From Anisakis pegreffii (lineage: Eukaryota > Nematoda > Chromadorea > Rhabditida > Anisakidae), in assembly GCA_035041965.1 (NCBI GenBank), contig JAPYMA010003042.1:112895-176894 (forward strand): a stretch of 64,000 nt of DNA, in the 5' to 3' direction. Within the stretch, counting starts at the first letter, position 1. Each line of letters begins with the position of its first letter. Made by a program: the position numbers and the translations under genes. The notes beneath the pieces are model-generated. The model was not told the DNA's origin. It did no database searches and saw nothing but the letters and a program-made list of their open reading frames with translations. This document shows positions 25,401-37,200 of the stretch, in pieces.

Positions 25401-27163
25401 CTATAGTTTCATAAAGAAACTCAACTTGATGCCACTAAAATGTTCGAATATTATAGACCTATGACTGCAGTCTAGAGGCTCAAGCCGAACAGTACGCTAA
25501 TCGATGTGATGTTCAGACTCCGCGGCCCGATGGCATCCAATATAATATCGGCAATAGAACTAAAAGCGTTTGTAAGTAGTTTTTGGCAGATTCTTTTCAA
25601 TCGTTGAGTGACTGTTCATTCACCATTATCAACTGTTTTCGAACTCCAGAACGAACCACTTTTCTTATATATTCTTTCATTGGCTTATTTGTGCCGAATT
25701 AGACGAAACAATCGCTCGCACTTTGCTGGTTTTTATGGTTGTAAGAGAACTCAAGAACCTCTGCTTTTAAAAGCATTGAAGTAAATCGAAGTTTTCGTCA
25801 GAATGCAAGCGAATGTGTGAAAAAAAAAGAAAAACCGTCTAGTCATGTTGTAAGATGATTTTGTTTGTCCCTTAAACAACGCATGTATCACAAGCGGTTT
25901 GTTCAGTTGCCGCTATCAGAAGGACACTGCGAAAATGGGCGAAACCAATTAAAGAAGGTAAAAAGTGGCGAAGTCGCGACGCCTCTACTCAGGTTTCAAA
26001 TATATTTACCAAATCACGCAGCATTGAGATTCTAATTCAATTTCAATCAATACTCAATTTCGTCGACATGAAATTGTTAACTTCCATCTCAATACAGCGT
26101 TTTATTCGACGTTGTCATTGTATATAAACGATTTCGGAAGGGACTGAGAGGAAGTCTTACAATTAGACCACGTTGAACTCGGTGAATCACTGACTATAAG
26201 TGACAATCAAGGTACAGAAAGAATAACTGCGGAAGGCCTCGAATAGGGAAGAATGCCTAAACATTATTTGATACTCAGCATTCCATAACTAGAGTTAGCA
26301 ATCCATAATTCCACACTGGGATGCGGAATGCGATCACGTATGGTACCTGTGATGCCCTCTCAGTGATACAGCTTTCAATCTATTGTGGATTTCCTTGGCT
26401 GAATAGCGAAACGAACCCAGCGACGACTTAGTCATTTGACTGAAGAATAATTCAGATGATTTGGGCGTCAACAACAAGAGTTGGTTGTGGTGTTGCGATG
26501 AATTGCTCGATGCATGTGCAACGAAACCTTCATCCCATTGTCATTACAGCATGCATATACGAAGAAGCGTACGTATTTCACGCAACCTTTCGATTTTTTC
26601 CTTTCGCCATTGCTTATTGAAACTTCAGCGCACCGGCCAAAGAGAGTTCCATTTTCAAAGAACCACCAATGAAAAGAAACGCTTAATTTATAGCGTTATT
26701 GAAAAGTTCGATAGTTCTGCGCCAGCTCCATTTACAGTGCGATAATCGACATTTTGTACGGTGTTTTGACCAACATGCACCAGAATCTATCAGCTTTCCA
26801 AAAATCAGCACTAGTCATGTTTAGTGCATCAGTCTATCGCATTTTTCCTTTGATCATACAGTTCAAACGGCGACGAATATCCTTCGTTGCGGGGACGACC
26901 TGGGAACTCTAACCGCTGATATTTTCTGGCACCTGGCCCATAATAATGTGACATTTCCGATGGATATTTTGACGCAAATAATAGAAAATATGGATCAAGT
27001 TGGAAGTTGTGTGAACGTCTTGATCAAGCTTTCAATTTTCAGTGCAAATATAGATGCACTTGTGCCATATGAGCAAGGTAAACCATGCAGAGTACCGTCT
27101 GACTGTACCACCTTCCCTGAATCGACGTGCTGGAGAAAAAAGGGACTTTGCAAGCTGAATTGA
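16477..27163 (+). CDS. Triple CAP-domain (SCP/TAPS, venom-allergen-like) secreted protein gene
   Basis: Secreted CAP-superfamily protein. Model: signal exon 16477-16525; CAP1 16999-17138, 17426-17561, 18030-18145, 18475-18581; linker 20200-20369; CAP2 21070-21209, 21528-21663, 22132-22247, 22577-22683; linker 24366-24535; CAP3 24931-25058, 25457-25571, 25907-25992, 26456-26568; terminal hinge exon 27043-27163. Every junction is in phase and the sum is 1950 nt, or 649 residues. The signal peptide is MSSLSRAVPIFFVIAY, with likely cleavage after VSA. CAP1 and CAP2 keep the cavity tetrad (in CAP1 H39 in EEHNRHR, E94 in SGENLF, E122, H144 in GHWTQ) and the motifs AWGPTSKLGCGV and YVVCHYS. CAP3 keeps THNDLR, LEAQAEQYANRC and VGCG but lacks GEN and GH-TQ. 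The last exon holds the four-Cys hinge (PCRVPSDC ... GLCKLN). What is seen: the exons, phases and motifs. What is inferred: that they are joined in one mRNA. The alternative is three genes, of which only the first has its own signal exon. AATAAA is at 27297-27302. Confidence 0.72.
16934..19665 (+). repeat. Tandem duplication, copy 1 (CAP1 block)
   Basis: A block of about 2.7 kb, introns included, is nearly identical to 21005-23854. Outside it, similarity continues at a much lower level: 16640-16930 resembles 20520-21000, and 19665-20413 resembles 23855-24590. In the first intron, copy 1 lacks two short stretches that are present in copy 2. Confidence 0.9.
18904..19033 (+). CDS. Alternative terminal hinge exon of CAP1
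   Basis: It starts in phase 2 after TTTACAG and accepts CAP1 exon 18475-18581 (CG + A = Arg). It encodes RGNYKGELIYDFGNGCNRDL, then a four-Cys hinge ending NLCIAPLAI and a TGA stop. With the signal exon it makes a complete 225-residue single-CAP protein, the usual size for a nematode SCP/TAPS protein. It competes with the phase-compatible linker exon at 20200, so its use versus skipping would decide between a short secreted isoform and the multi-CAP form. Confidence 0.82.
20200..20413 (+). CDS. Pro/Lys-rich linker (or alternative terminal) exon after CAP1
   Basis: It follows a good acceptor (TTCTGTTGCAG), enters in phase 2 exactly like the hinge exon, and begins Arg-Gly (GQLISPQLQPNPN). It is open for 71 codons to a TAG at 20411-20413. 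A donor A|GTAATG at 20369/20370 would end it after 170 nt in phase 1, which fits the phase-1 start of CAP2 exon 21070. The peptide is rich in Pro, Lys, Asn and Ser with no cysteine, as expected for an interdomain linker. If read through, it is an alternative C-terminus. Confidence 0.66.
23006..23135 (+). CDS. Alternative terminal hinge exon of CAP2
   Basis: This is a near-identical duplicate of the CAP1 hinge exon, 4102 bp downstream, with the same phase-2 entry, four cysteines and TGA stop. It would end a two-CAP isoform if used in place of the linker exon at 24366. CAP2 differs from CAP1 at few residues: C-I-Y-K instead of C-F-Y-K in its second exon (21528-21663), and GVSHC instead of GVGHC in its fourth (22577-22683). 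Confidence 0.8.
23581..23667. other. 87-bp insertion present only in copy 2
   Basis: Copy 1 reads straight through from CAGCGGTT to GCTCATC at about 19478. Copy 2 carries 87 extra bases there, more GC-rich than the surroundings. It has no obvious terminal repeat or target duplication and no coding frame. It lies in the intron between CAP2 exon four and the linker. Confidence 0.75.
24366..24576 (+). CDS. Basic linker (or alternative terminal) exon after CAP2
   Basis: Homologous in position and phase to the 20200 exon but clearly diverged in sequence. It starts GQLLSPQLQPNSN and becomes Lys/Arg-rich (RPKPSPKSKRRKN). The putative donor A|GTAATG is kept, giving again exactly 170 nt (24366-24535) and phase 1, which matches CAP3 exon 24931. 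Read through, it stays open to a TAA at 24574-24576. Equal exon length, kept donor and kept frame despite sequence divergence argue that it is translated. Confidence 0.66.
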
Positions 27164-28391
27164 TGCCGATATGTCAAGCAGAAACAAACAAAAACCATTG
27201 CCGAGCATGTACGGTGTTAAAGATGATGTGCATCATTGTTGATTCTCTTTTTTTCATTCTACATTTCTCTGACTTTGTTTGGTTTGCATTATTTCGAATA
27301 AATTTTAGATAATGTATACTAATGTGATATTCCGAGCACAACGCAGTCCATCAAAATTTTCAGCTATGATTCAGGGTGTTTTCAGCTATGATTCTCGAAA
27401 GCTTCATTTTCGTGCCGAAAACCTCTCTAAATATCACTAGTCAGCGCAGGACGGACCTTCAGCATTACGGAAAATGATGTTTAGGCAAGGGCAGTGCAAA
27501 AACACGGACAACATGACTGATAACGCACCATTTATTCATAACAAGTAACGAGATGGAAACAAAACAAAAAACTGATTTAGAAATTTGTGATAGAATAACA
27601 ACTTGAAATGAGTCACACTTCAATTCAGTTAAAAATCGACTAATATAAAATCTAGATCAATCATACCACATGAAGAAAAGGCTGCAATAAAATGCAGTGA
27701 TACAACAATGATGCAGTCGATGGAAAATTCGACTGATAATATTTGGACTTAACAGCGGAAAAGGCTTTCGAGACAACTGGTAAGTCACATAACGCCGGAT
27801 AACACCTCACTAAAGACTCAGTATTTGTAGTGAGCAATAAAATGAGAACGAAAATGATGAAATTCATAAGAAATATTTCAAAATATTTGTATCCATTGCA
27901 TATATCATAAAAGACACTCAACTTAGGGTTACACAAAGCAAAGGAAAATCGCTAGTTTATTTTCTTTTATAATATCGTTCCATTTCTTCTATCAGCTAGC
28001 TTCGGCGTGAACTTTAGGGAACTGCAGTTGACGTATTCGGGGATATAATTATGGTAACGGTCCAATCAATGAATGAAAAAGCATTAACTCACATTTAATA
28101 TTCAGTTTGAAATGTAACATATAGTATGAATGGAAATACAACATGATGAAAACGCGGCACATCCTAGATAAGTGTTCCCAAATTTGGGAGAAGATGGCAC
28201 GTAGAAAAGACAAATTTGGTTTAAAAAAGAGAACATACATGATTTCAATAATTGTTGGAATGTTTTCTCCTACTACGAACGAGACGGCTAATAAATTCTG
28301 ATACACTCAAAATTCAAATTGAAGACAACTCGGCCTGCACTACAGCCGAGGAAAACGATTGTCTTAAATGGTGAGAAGCACTGTTCCCGAG
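27164..28391. terminator. Convergent 3' ends of CAP and DM genes
   Basis: This stretch lies between the CAP stop (27163, plus) and the DM-gene stop (28392, minus). An AATAAA poly(A) signal lies at 27297-27302, about 134 nt after the CAP stop. I saw no coding exon. Short open frames on the minus strand are hydrophobic and AT-rich, without motifs. Confidence 0.6.
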
Positions 28392-31051
28392 TTAACGAAA
28401 ATTGAAACTGCATTGCGCCAGGCTTGGTAGCATCAAATTCGGTGGATAGAACTGCTGACGATTTTGTGGTGGCACAGTGAATTGTGAATGAGGTATCATC
28501 GATTGCATAACTGAAAGAAACAACTCGTTTAGATAACACTCAGATGCATATAATGGTTTTTTGCTGAAACTCTTCGAAATCTCGAAACGCTTACATGGTT
28601 GAATGCTGCGAGGCTGTTGCTATAGCTGTAACCTAGATGTAATGAGTTATTGCCTGTCGTCCTCTGTGGATTTGTTATGTTCCGCGACCAATAAGGTGGT
28701 GGCATGCGATACAGCGACGGTTGTTGCCCGTTCTGAGGTAAATTTTGCGCCGGTGATGCGATTGGATGACGATACGGTGCATTGTTGACACACGCCATCG
28801 GGTTTGATCGATTGATGATATATGACGACGGAGTGAGAAGCACTTGCGAACAGACATCTGCTCTCGCTACGAACGAATTCGACTGCGCTCTGCTCGTGTA
28901 CGATGCAGATGAGTTGGGCTGAGAAAGCGATCTGCTCACTCTGGTGACGTTTCCTGATAGCGCTGAAGATGTTGAGTTGGTGACGCACGCTGAAGACCGT
29001 GGTGGTGGTGCGAGTTGCTTCGTAGGGGGCAGCATTTTGGCCACTGGTGACTGTGATTGATCAAGTAGCATGGGTGGTGTGGGTGAAGGTAAAAGCTGAT
29101 TGTGGTGGTGTTCATGCCGGTTGGTGTTATTTCTTGTCAGATGAACCGTTGTCGGAGCTGAAGATTGTGAACTGACTGGCAAGCTGGACGAATGTGACAA
29201 CGACGACATCGACACTGGGACTATCGCTGCGCGAAAATCGCTGGTTACCTCGAATAGATTATCGGGTTCCACGTGGTGCTGCTGTGCACTGACACTGGCT
29301 GCAAAAATATCGGAAAAAGTAGACAATTTTCAAATCGAGGACTACAGAAAAGATAAGTTCTTGTCTTCAAACCCCTCTCATTTCCGTACACTATCTGGAA
29401 ATGAAATGTACATGAAAATTTCTTCAACAACACAACAAAAGTAATCATAACGTCTCCATGCCAGCGGAGAAACATTTAATTCATTATGAACTTATTGTTT
29501 ACCATTTGATGACACCATTGCAGTTTGCATCGATTGTTGAGTAAGGTGCGTTGCTAATAAGCTCTCCAAAATGGATCCGTCCTCAAATGCATTAAATCAT
29601 AATGAAAGCTAATCAAAAAGACGTTTAAACATAACAAAACGACAAACTCGTTGAGTTCTATACTGTTTGAAATGAATCCTAGCCAACGTTTACCACAAGT
29701 AAACCTCTAAAACAATGCACGGTCTTACCGCCAACTTAACCTTCGGTTGACGCTATACTAATATTCAGCCCTACACAGAGAAACCTGATCCTCATACCAA
29801 ACTTACTCACACACCAGGCAGGTTGCAATCGCTTCCGCAGGACATCACATCTCAGTTTAAAAGCATAGCACAATTGTGACTGGTTATTAATTCAACTGCT
29901 TCGTTTACTAACCTGATGCAATACGGAATCCAGATTTCGTTCCTGTGTAATCACTGATTGGGTTGATGCTGATCCGGTGCTAGTCGATGTCACCGTCTTA
30001 TTTGCACTTTCATTTATGCTCAGTGTCGAGGATGACTTGAAAAGAAAAAAATGAAGTCAACAATTATAACCTAAAAGGGCTGGAAGTAATAGTAAGACTT
30101 GACGAGTGAATTCGTTCTAATACATCTCTGCAGTCCAGCTGCAACTCGATACCAAATCAGTTGCTGTTACGTGAGAACGAGATGAAAAGATATGAAGTCA
30201 AGTGGATATACTCCACAGACATTTAGCATAGACTAACCTTAGATATGTTGCGATTCCGGCGAGAATCGCTTTCTCGAATCTTCGCACACTGTAAAGAAAC
30301 GGAAAGCAATTTCAAAAGCACGGAAACAAATTCGCTGAATGGAACAATATATTAAAAGTGGTATTCATTCAATTAAACGCCTTACAGTTAAGACGAAAAT
30401 ACTTAGACGATCACTTGCAAAATCGTCACTGTTTTCAATCAAAAACTATTCTCAACGCGTACAACCACTTGGTCTTGAGCAAGATAAAAGAAATACTCCT
30501 CAATGCAAAATGAGGAACGAGAGGTTTGAAGGTGCTGATACTGAAAAGACTCTTATTGGCATCATTGTTTCTGAGCCAAGATCACTAAGGAATGGAATCC
30601 ACTGAAATTGAACTGATAAAATATAGATAATGAATGTGACAGCAAGCGATTTCACCTGCACACATATACACTGATTCCAAGGACAACAGGCTCGCAAATG
30701 CACACTGTTCATCTCTCCATGGGCTCGACACAAACGACAGCATCCTTCAGATGATATGCATTCATTGTGTTTTAAAAAATCACATACAGAAAGCAGAGTT
30801 AAGTGGCATGAAAAGAAACCATTTGAAACAATAAATAAATAAAACAAATGCAGTACGAAAGGTACGATCACCGAAATGTAGATATAACTATTATAACTAA
30901 GATCGAGCAATGTTTTTGTTATAGAAGACTAACTTGAGAGCAATGTATCGTTGGATTTCGTGGCTGAATTTAGCGATCCCTCTAAGACCGCTGAAGTCGT
31001 CGCTGACACTTCATCGATCGAGCTGGATGGATAATACAGGGGATTTGCCAT
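28392..31051 (-). CDS. DM (Doublesex/Mab-3) domain transcription factor
   Basis: Sequence-specific DNA-binding protein of the DMRT/dmd family, usually linked to sexual differentiation or neuronal fate; it acts in the nucleus. Exons in transcript order: 31051-30934, 30744-30656, 30288-30238, 30035-29913, about 29563-29503, 29298-28595, then 28510 downwards. All phases match through the sixth exon. The DM zinc module lies at residues about 41-90 (CCRLCRAHG, CCPWNQCIC, then VQCAKIRESDSRRNRN across an intron). It is followed by a Ser/Thr-rich and then a Pro/Gln/Asn/His-rich low-complexity region of about 235 residues, encoded by one long exon. The end is uncertain. The strong donor GTAAGC at 28594 gives a short tail (LCNR, stop 28496). 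The weaker donor at 28632 gives 39 Q/P/N-rich codons to a stop at 28392, which match the preceding composition better. The start codon lies 5 nt after an acceptor-like TTCAG. Confidence 0.87.
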
Positions 31052-31290
31052 TGCACCTGAATCACAGTTAACTCCTTTACAAACATTGCTCCAACGTTAT
31101 GATAGAGCATCAGTGATCCTCTCATATCAGTGAATTTAACCAATGCTATAACTTGAGCGCATTAAAACTAGCCATGAACAGAAATTTTCATTGGTGAGAG
31201 GACCTTTTCATGTGATCAGTTAGGCACAAAATATGAAAAGTACGCCCCATTACAGCAAAGCGAAGGACTTTGCACGTCGGGTCAAGAATC
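31052..31290 (-). promoter_or_regulatory. Short intercistronic gap, possible operon with trans-splice acceptor
   Basis: Only 239 bp separate the upstream gene's stop (31291-31293) from the DM ATG (31051-31049) on the same strand. A good 3' splice site (GTGATTCAG) ends at 31057, 5 nt before the ATG, with no in-frame upstream exon needed. In nematodes this arrangement is typical of a spliced-leader acceptor in an operon. A canonical AATAAA is not evident in the gap. An ordinary 5' UTR intron is the alternative. Confidence 0.45.
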
Positions 31291-34200
31291 TCAACAACCG
31301 AACTGACCGTACAACTGTGAATCAATTCGTTCATATGCGAAAGCACTTTCTGTCATGGATTATACACGAAGTTCTCTCATTTGCATAATACCGCAAGCAG
31401 TACTCATTTTCTGTTATTAACTATTAAAAATATTTTTCGCTCACAATCAGATATGCTCATGTCTGGCTCGCTCGAAGGCTGTTTTCGACACTGACAACAT
31501 GCTCAAAAGAAAATACTGACTAATACTAACCGGTCGACGCGATAACAAAAGATGGTTGAAACGTGATCTGAGGCATTGTTCTGGCAGAATCCTCAGTTCC
31601 TCTACTGTTTGCGCATAACCCAACGATTGAATCAACAACTGAAGCTGATCTAAAAAATTTCAACACATAATCTATGGAGAAAAATTCAAAATACATTCAG
31701 AAAAAACACTCACAGAAAACGTACATCACTATTAAGAAATATTCAAATGACAAAAGAAATCTGATCAAACAGCAGAGCCGAAGAAGTCCATATTATATGC
31801 CTATACCGAAAAAGTAAGTCTATATCCATATTGAACATATTTACATGCCTCAGTCTGCGAATATTGAACCATTGAACTCAAAACTAAAACGCTCAGTGAA
31901 CAGAATACTCAATCTTATTCTAACTCTAGTGCTATGAATGTCAAATTACTGCTTTGTGAAATGTTTCTAGATGCCATACCTTTGAGACTCTTCAACAGCT
32001 CCTGGTGTTTCGGGATCATTAGTAATATGAACAGGTGCCTGCACTGTTGGGACACAATCCGCAACGGACTTGCTAGCACAGTGGGAACTATCGTCCGCAA
32101 TCTTAAACTGATGGAATCAACTATTGAAATCACAATCTTGAACCGATCATCACACCAGTGAGTTTCGACTGTGCCTTGCCAAACTCACAATTATCTCAAT
32201 CACTGACTACCGAGTCTTGACGTTTGATTGGCAGAAGGTAATGCCAATCAAACGCCTCCAACAGCAACTTTCTTCCCGATGACATGGCGGATCAGAACTG
32301 TTGAAATCAAGTCACAAAACCAACGTTTTCCGTCTGGAGAGCAGTTGACGCTGCGCCATCTGAGCTGCTAGCAACAATAGTGGTTGCTTCATTCGTTTTC
32401 CAGTTTTGAATAACTCTAATAACCGGGCGAGCGATTTCTGACGAGCCATGGAGCAATCTTCTTGAAACGCGACGAGGATCTCGCAAAAACAGATCCGTGT
32501 TCACTATCGGTTCACTGGTCACCTGATGCGCAGTCAAAGCGGCACATGCAACATCTGTAATCGTTCACTTTTTTTGTTCAATAGGTCAACTAAATTATCT
32601 ATTGAAATACAATTTCATTTCCTTGTCAACAGCAGTAGTGAATCGAATAATTAATGAAGAGGTGTCAAATGACCGTGTACCGACGTCTGCGATTATCATA
32701 ACAATTCTTTGTTGAAAAATGCCAACCTTCCTCCGGTGCAGTTCTCTCATTGCTAGCATTTTCTCTGTTGCTTGTATTTTCATCGGTTGCAATACGTTCT
32801 TGTTCGGTGGATTGTTGCGGAACATTCGACTGAAATAAACTGATTTGCACAGTACTTCATAACAGGTAGACGCCAGCGTAGAGAAGAAAATTATTCACCA
32901 TTTCTTTCAAAGGCCACAGGCCCACTTAAAGCAATCGCCTGCAACAATTCGATTTTAAGCTGAATTGTCAGTTCTTTAAATGAAAATGAGGATGCATGGG
33001 ATCAATTGGTTTATAACGAATCAGTTTCACTACGATTATAATTATGCTCATTCCGAATTTGAAACTGAATGAAATGGTAAAGAGTTTTCTAGGAATTCAC
33101 TAAGAGCAATGCAAATGTCAATGATGAAAAGTATTTGATGAAATCGATTTAACTTTCAACAATTTTGATACAAAAATAAACCTCGTCGACATTACTCAGA
33201 ACTGCTGAATGCTCTGATGAAGGTTCTCTTGTAAGCGATGCCGCTCTTTTCGCTTGTTCCAGGAAGTGATTGCGTTTCATTTCGTTTCGTTTCCTGCGCT
33301 CCGACGCATCACCTCGTGATCGTTCCCGGTGTTGTTCCTGAATACAATTGAACCATTCAAAACTATGAACAAACTTCAAAAGAAATGTCAACGCTTTTCA
33401 TGACTGTTCATCGCCAACGAAAGTAAACGCAAACTCAACACCTGATTAGAACACAAACCACCGTAACTATAGATTTTCCTAGGCATCACTGATTTCTTCG
33501 GACTTGCTGAACGAAATAGCGATTTAACAGTGTTAACCTTTTCGATATGACCATCCAACGAATGTGATTCGGTCCGCTTCGAAGACGATTCATCGCATCG
33601 TTGACTCTTTCTCAGCGAGGATCTCTCCCGATGATTATTCTCCTGCTGTTTCTTGTGTTTCTTCACCTTATTTGGAATTCTATCCGCTGATGATACCGAC
33701 GATGACGAGTGTTTCCTTGACTGAAATTGCTGATTGTCGATTTGGTGGAATCAGTTTAAAACCTCGTTTTTCTTGACCCCTTAGCCTTAGCGAATGCGAG
33801 CGATCTATCGCAAATGATCAAAAAATTCAGTCATATCACATCAATAAACTACATCATGAGAATCGCATTTCATCAGATGTCTTCAATCACCTTTATTTGA
33901 TGTCATTAGATGGTCATGCAATGACAACTTATTGTCAGTGAACGGAACTTGGATATTTTTGAATCGTGATCAAATGGATTGCATCAACACGCAATACTAA
34001 TGATACACACGTACAGAAATAAAACCAATAACGAAATGCTTTCATGACTCACTTTCTCACGACTCCTATTGGATGCCAACTGTTGGCATCGATCGACTGC
34101 ATATTCATTTAATTTATCGAAAATTTCCTTGCGTTCCCTCATCCAGTTCGTCCATTCCTTCCAAGCTAAAATGTCATCAATTAATTAAGTAACTTCACTT

Positions 34201-37200
34201 TATGACGTAAATTCATCATTACGAGCTATCATCAAGCCAGATAAGCGACACAAGATAACTAAGAAAACGAACCCTTGTTGAATCCCTTCCGGCAGCGTTC
34301 CTCATTTACACGTCGATCTCGGTGGAAGATCGTGAATTCATAAACGATCTCATTGACGCTGTGATCACCAGCACCAGTATAACTTTGCACTCTCTTTCGT
34401 TTACGTGGTGAGTCCAATGAGCTGGACTCATCGCCTAAGCGACGACGCGTATGATGATGAGCTGAATCACGCCGACTTGAACGTGAACGATCAGTAGCGC
34501 GTGGTGTACGTGGTGTACGTGGTGTACAAGGTGAAGGAGCTCGTCTTGTTGGTGTTCTGCTGTTCATTTTCACTCGTTCACTTACTGTCTGTCTGTACCC
34601 AGAATCGAATCGAGAGCTTCTTTTCACCGTTCGACTCTGAATCATTAGCACTTGAAAAATTTCAACACATACGTTCATTCATGGTAGCGATTGCCCCATT
34701 AAAAAACCGAACGTTGGCAGATGAATGACAAAAAAATTTCTTTTAAATAGAAACGATGACGGGAAATTCTCTGGTGAGGAATAGTGAACTCGAAAATCGG
34801 GAAGAGAATCAATAAATCAACTTACTTGATGTGCGCTGCGAGCATAGGATGGAAGATGAGTTCGGGACACTTTACGATTTGATCTGAAAGAAAAAACTCA
34901 ACGATGATCGTCATTAAATCTGACTGGTTTTCACGCATGATTTCGTTACAACAGTTTGCGGGTAAAACAACGATGAAAATAAGCGCAAAGATATAATTAC
35001 AATAATGAGAATAGCGAAGCGATAATAATTTTAAAGTCACGTCGCTACTAACGTCTGGTTTGTAGGCGTTGAACATCCCGGAAAATCATCAGCTAGCCAT
35101 GGATTGACATTCGTTGTGGTCTCGATCTCACCTTCCTCATCTTAAACAATACTTGAAGTGATCAACGTGCGATTAATAATCACTTATATTCCACTTAAAA
35201 TCCTATCAATCGCTGGACAGTTGATAATCGCGCGAGCCAAAAAGTATTTCTGGCAAGACTTGTGGCGCATACCGTTCAATCTCTTCAATTAATACTTTCT
35301 ATGAGAAAAAAATATTACCAATCATAACACTTACCTGTGAAGTCATTGTCGGGATCGATAATGTTTCTATGCTTTAGCGGCGATCTCCGTTTTGTCTAAA
35401 GGAATTTCACATTAAATAATTACAACTTGACTGTCATCTATAATCTTGTGTCAGTTGAAAATTTCATAACATTAAACTCATTTCTCGTTAAAACTTCAAT
35501 GAGTAGTTTATGGAGGAGAAATAACAATGAAGCAACATACACAATCCGATCGGCGGCGCAGCACAAACGCAGCACAGTCAACGGGTTTCAGGATCGATCT
35601 CACTTTCTAAATTCAATAACACTAAAATAGTTTTGACCGTTTGATATTGAATGGTACAAGCATAATATTTGCGTCAACGAACACAGGGGTCTCAGGGCAA
35701 ACCTATCTACTACCTACATACCAATCTCATCTCGAAGTAAAAATGAGTCGGGAACGGGTTTGGAAAAAAAAAAGAATTAATATAAATGTTTACCGATGCC
35801 GACTTGTGATATTCCTCAAACTCAACAGTAACATTCCGTTCGTTTCCGCGATTACCACTCAACACGGATTTTTGCTCACGATGATCGGATGGTTCTCTGA
35901 AAATGTCACTATCTCGGTAACTGAGAGCACTTGATTGGTTCGACAAAAATACTTAGTTCTTTCACGGCGGCATTTCTTCCAAACCTACCAGTAGTCAATA
36001 AACTAGGTACATTATAAGCACGGTCATAGCGTGCGAGTAACAAAAGAGAATGTTTTTAGACCGTAATGAAAAGTAAACTGAAATGAAAAACGAAAAAGTA
36101 ATTCACGCATAATACGGTAATTCACTTACCGTATTATTTCGGGAGTTCGGGGACAATGAGCTGAAAAAAAAGGAAACTGTTAGGAAACTGTTGTTAGAGA
36201 AATATCGGAAAGAAGGATACATTATATGTTGCTTATTCATAAAATGGAATGCAATTTAAAAAATTCACAACAATTGTAGAAAAGGCAAGGTTTCTGTGTA
36301 TCCAATGTAGAAGACAGTTTAACACTGGACACATTTGAGAATGCGGAATGCAATTCAAAAGCCAACAACGTGGATTAAACTCAGTACAGGGTGTGAACGG
36401 TGAGCGTGGTGTTGTCGGACGGGTTGGTGTTCGTTGCGCATATCGATCCACGTTTCCTTCACGCCCCAGACGGATCACATCCGCCGGAGCAGTGAATTTC
36501 TCAACGTTCCAACGACGTCTAAAAATGAGATGATCAGTCCAAGAATAATGAAATAAGCAACAAATATCAAATTGTAATACCTAGTCTTCCGTACCGGAAT
36601 TGCCTATTCCATATAAAGTACTTAATAATCATTTCATGCGCATACCTGGCAGAAAAGAATACGAATCGCTCCTAAAGTGCATGAATCTAAATCAACCTTG
36701 TAATATCTATTTACCAGTCCCAAATTATTAGGACAGGTAAACCAGTGCAGCTTACCGGTCCCAAATTATTCTAAAGATCACAAAATGAAGCTATCGCACA
36801 GAAAAACACACACACCTATAATGCGATCGCCAATTAGACATCTTTGACAACCTCCTGGAAGAAGCAAGAAAACAATTTGTTGGAGTGTTTGTAAAATTAA
36901 ATGAATAACGGCACGATGACAGCGAAATCTAACACAACGAGGAAATGAACCTGGCAATTATGAACTTGAACTCAACGCACACAACACAATCATTTAATAA
37001 ACTACAGTTTCGCGACCTGTTCTCGTCACAAAAACTACTTCAGCACACTCCGTACACCACAAAAGGTCAGAATCGATGAAGTCGTGAACAGTAAACAACA
37101 GCCGACAATCTCGCAGTGCCAGTGATATTTCCACAAGAGTCGCGCTGCAGCGCAACATTAATGGCATTTTTCTGTTAAGAAAAAAAAATTGTTAAGTGCA

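Noticed and set aside
26296..26345. STLGCGM-like peptide resembling the CAP exon-four motif
   Set aside because: The true exon four is at 26456-26568 (WASTTRVGCGV) with correct phases. The earlier segment has poor acceptors and soon breaks, so it is either chance or a minor relic.
35220..35310. Minus-strand open segment KVLIEEIERYAPQVLPEILFG after a TCATAG acceptor
   Set aside because: It cannot be joined in phase 1 on both sides, while skipping it gives a perfect in-frame junction (35335 to 35140).
36581..36603. Possible 23-nt micro-exon before the RRWNVEKF exon
   Set aside because: The acceptor is weak, and the direct splice from 37553 to 36518 already fits in phase 2.
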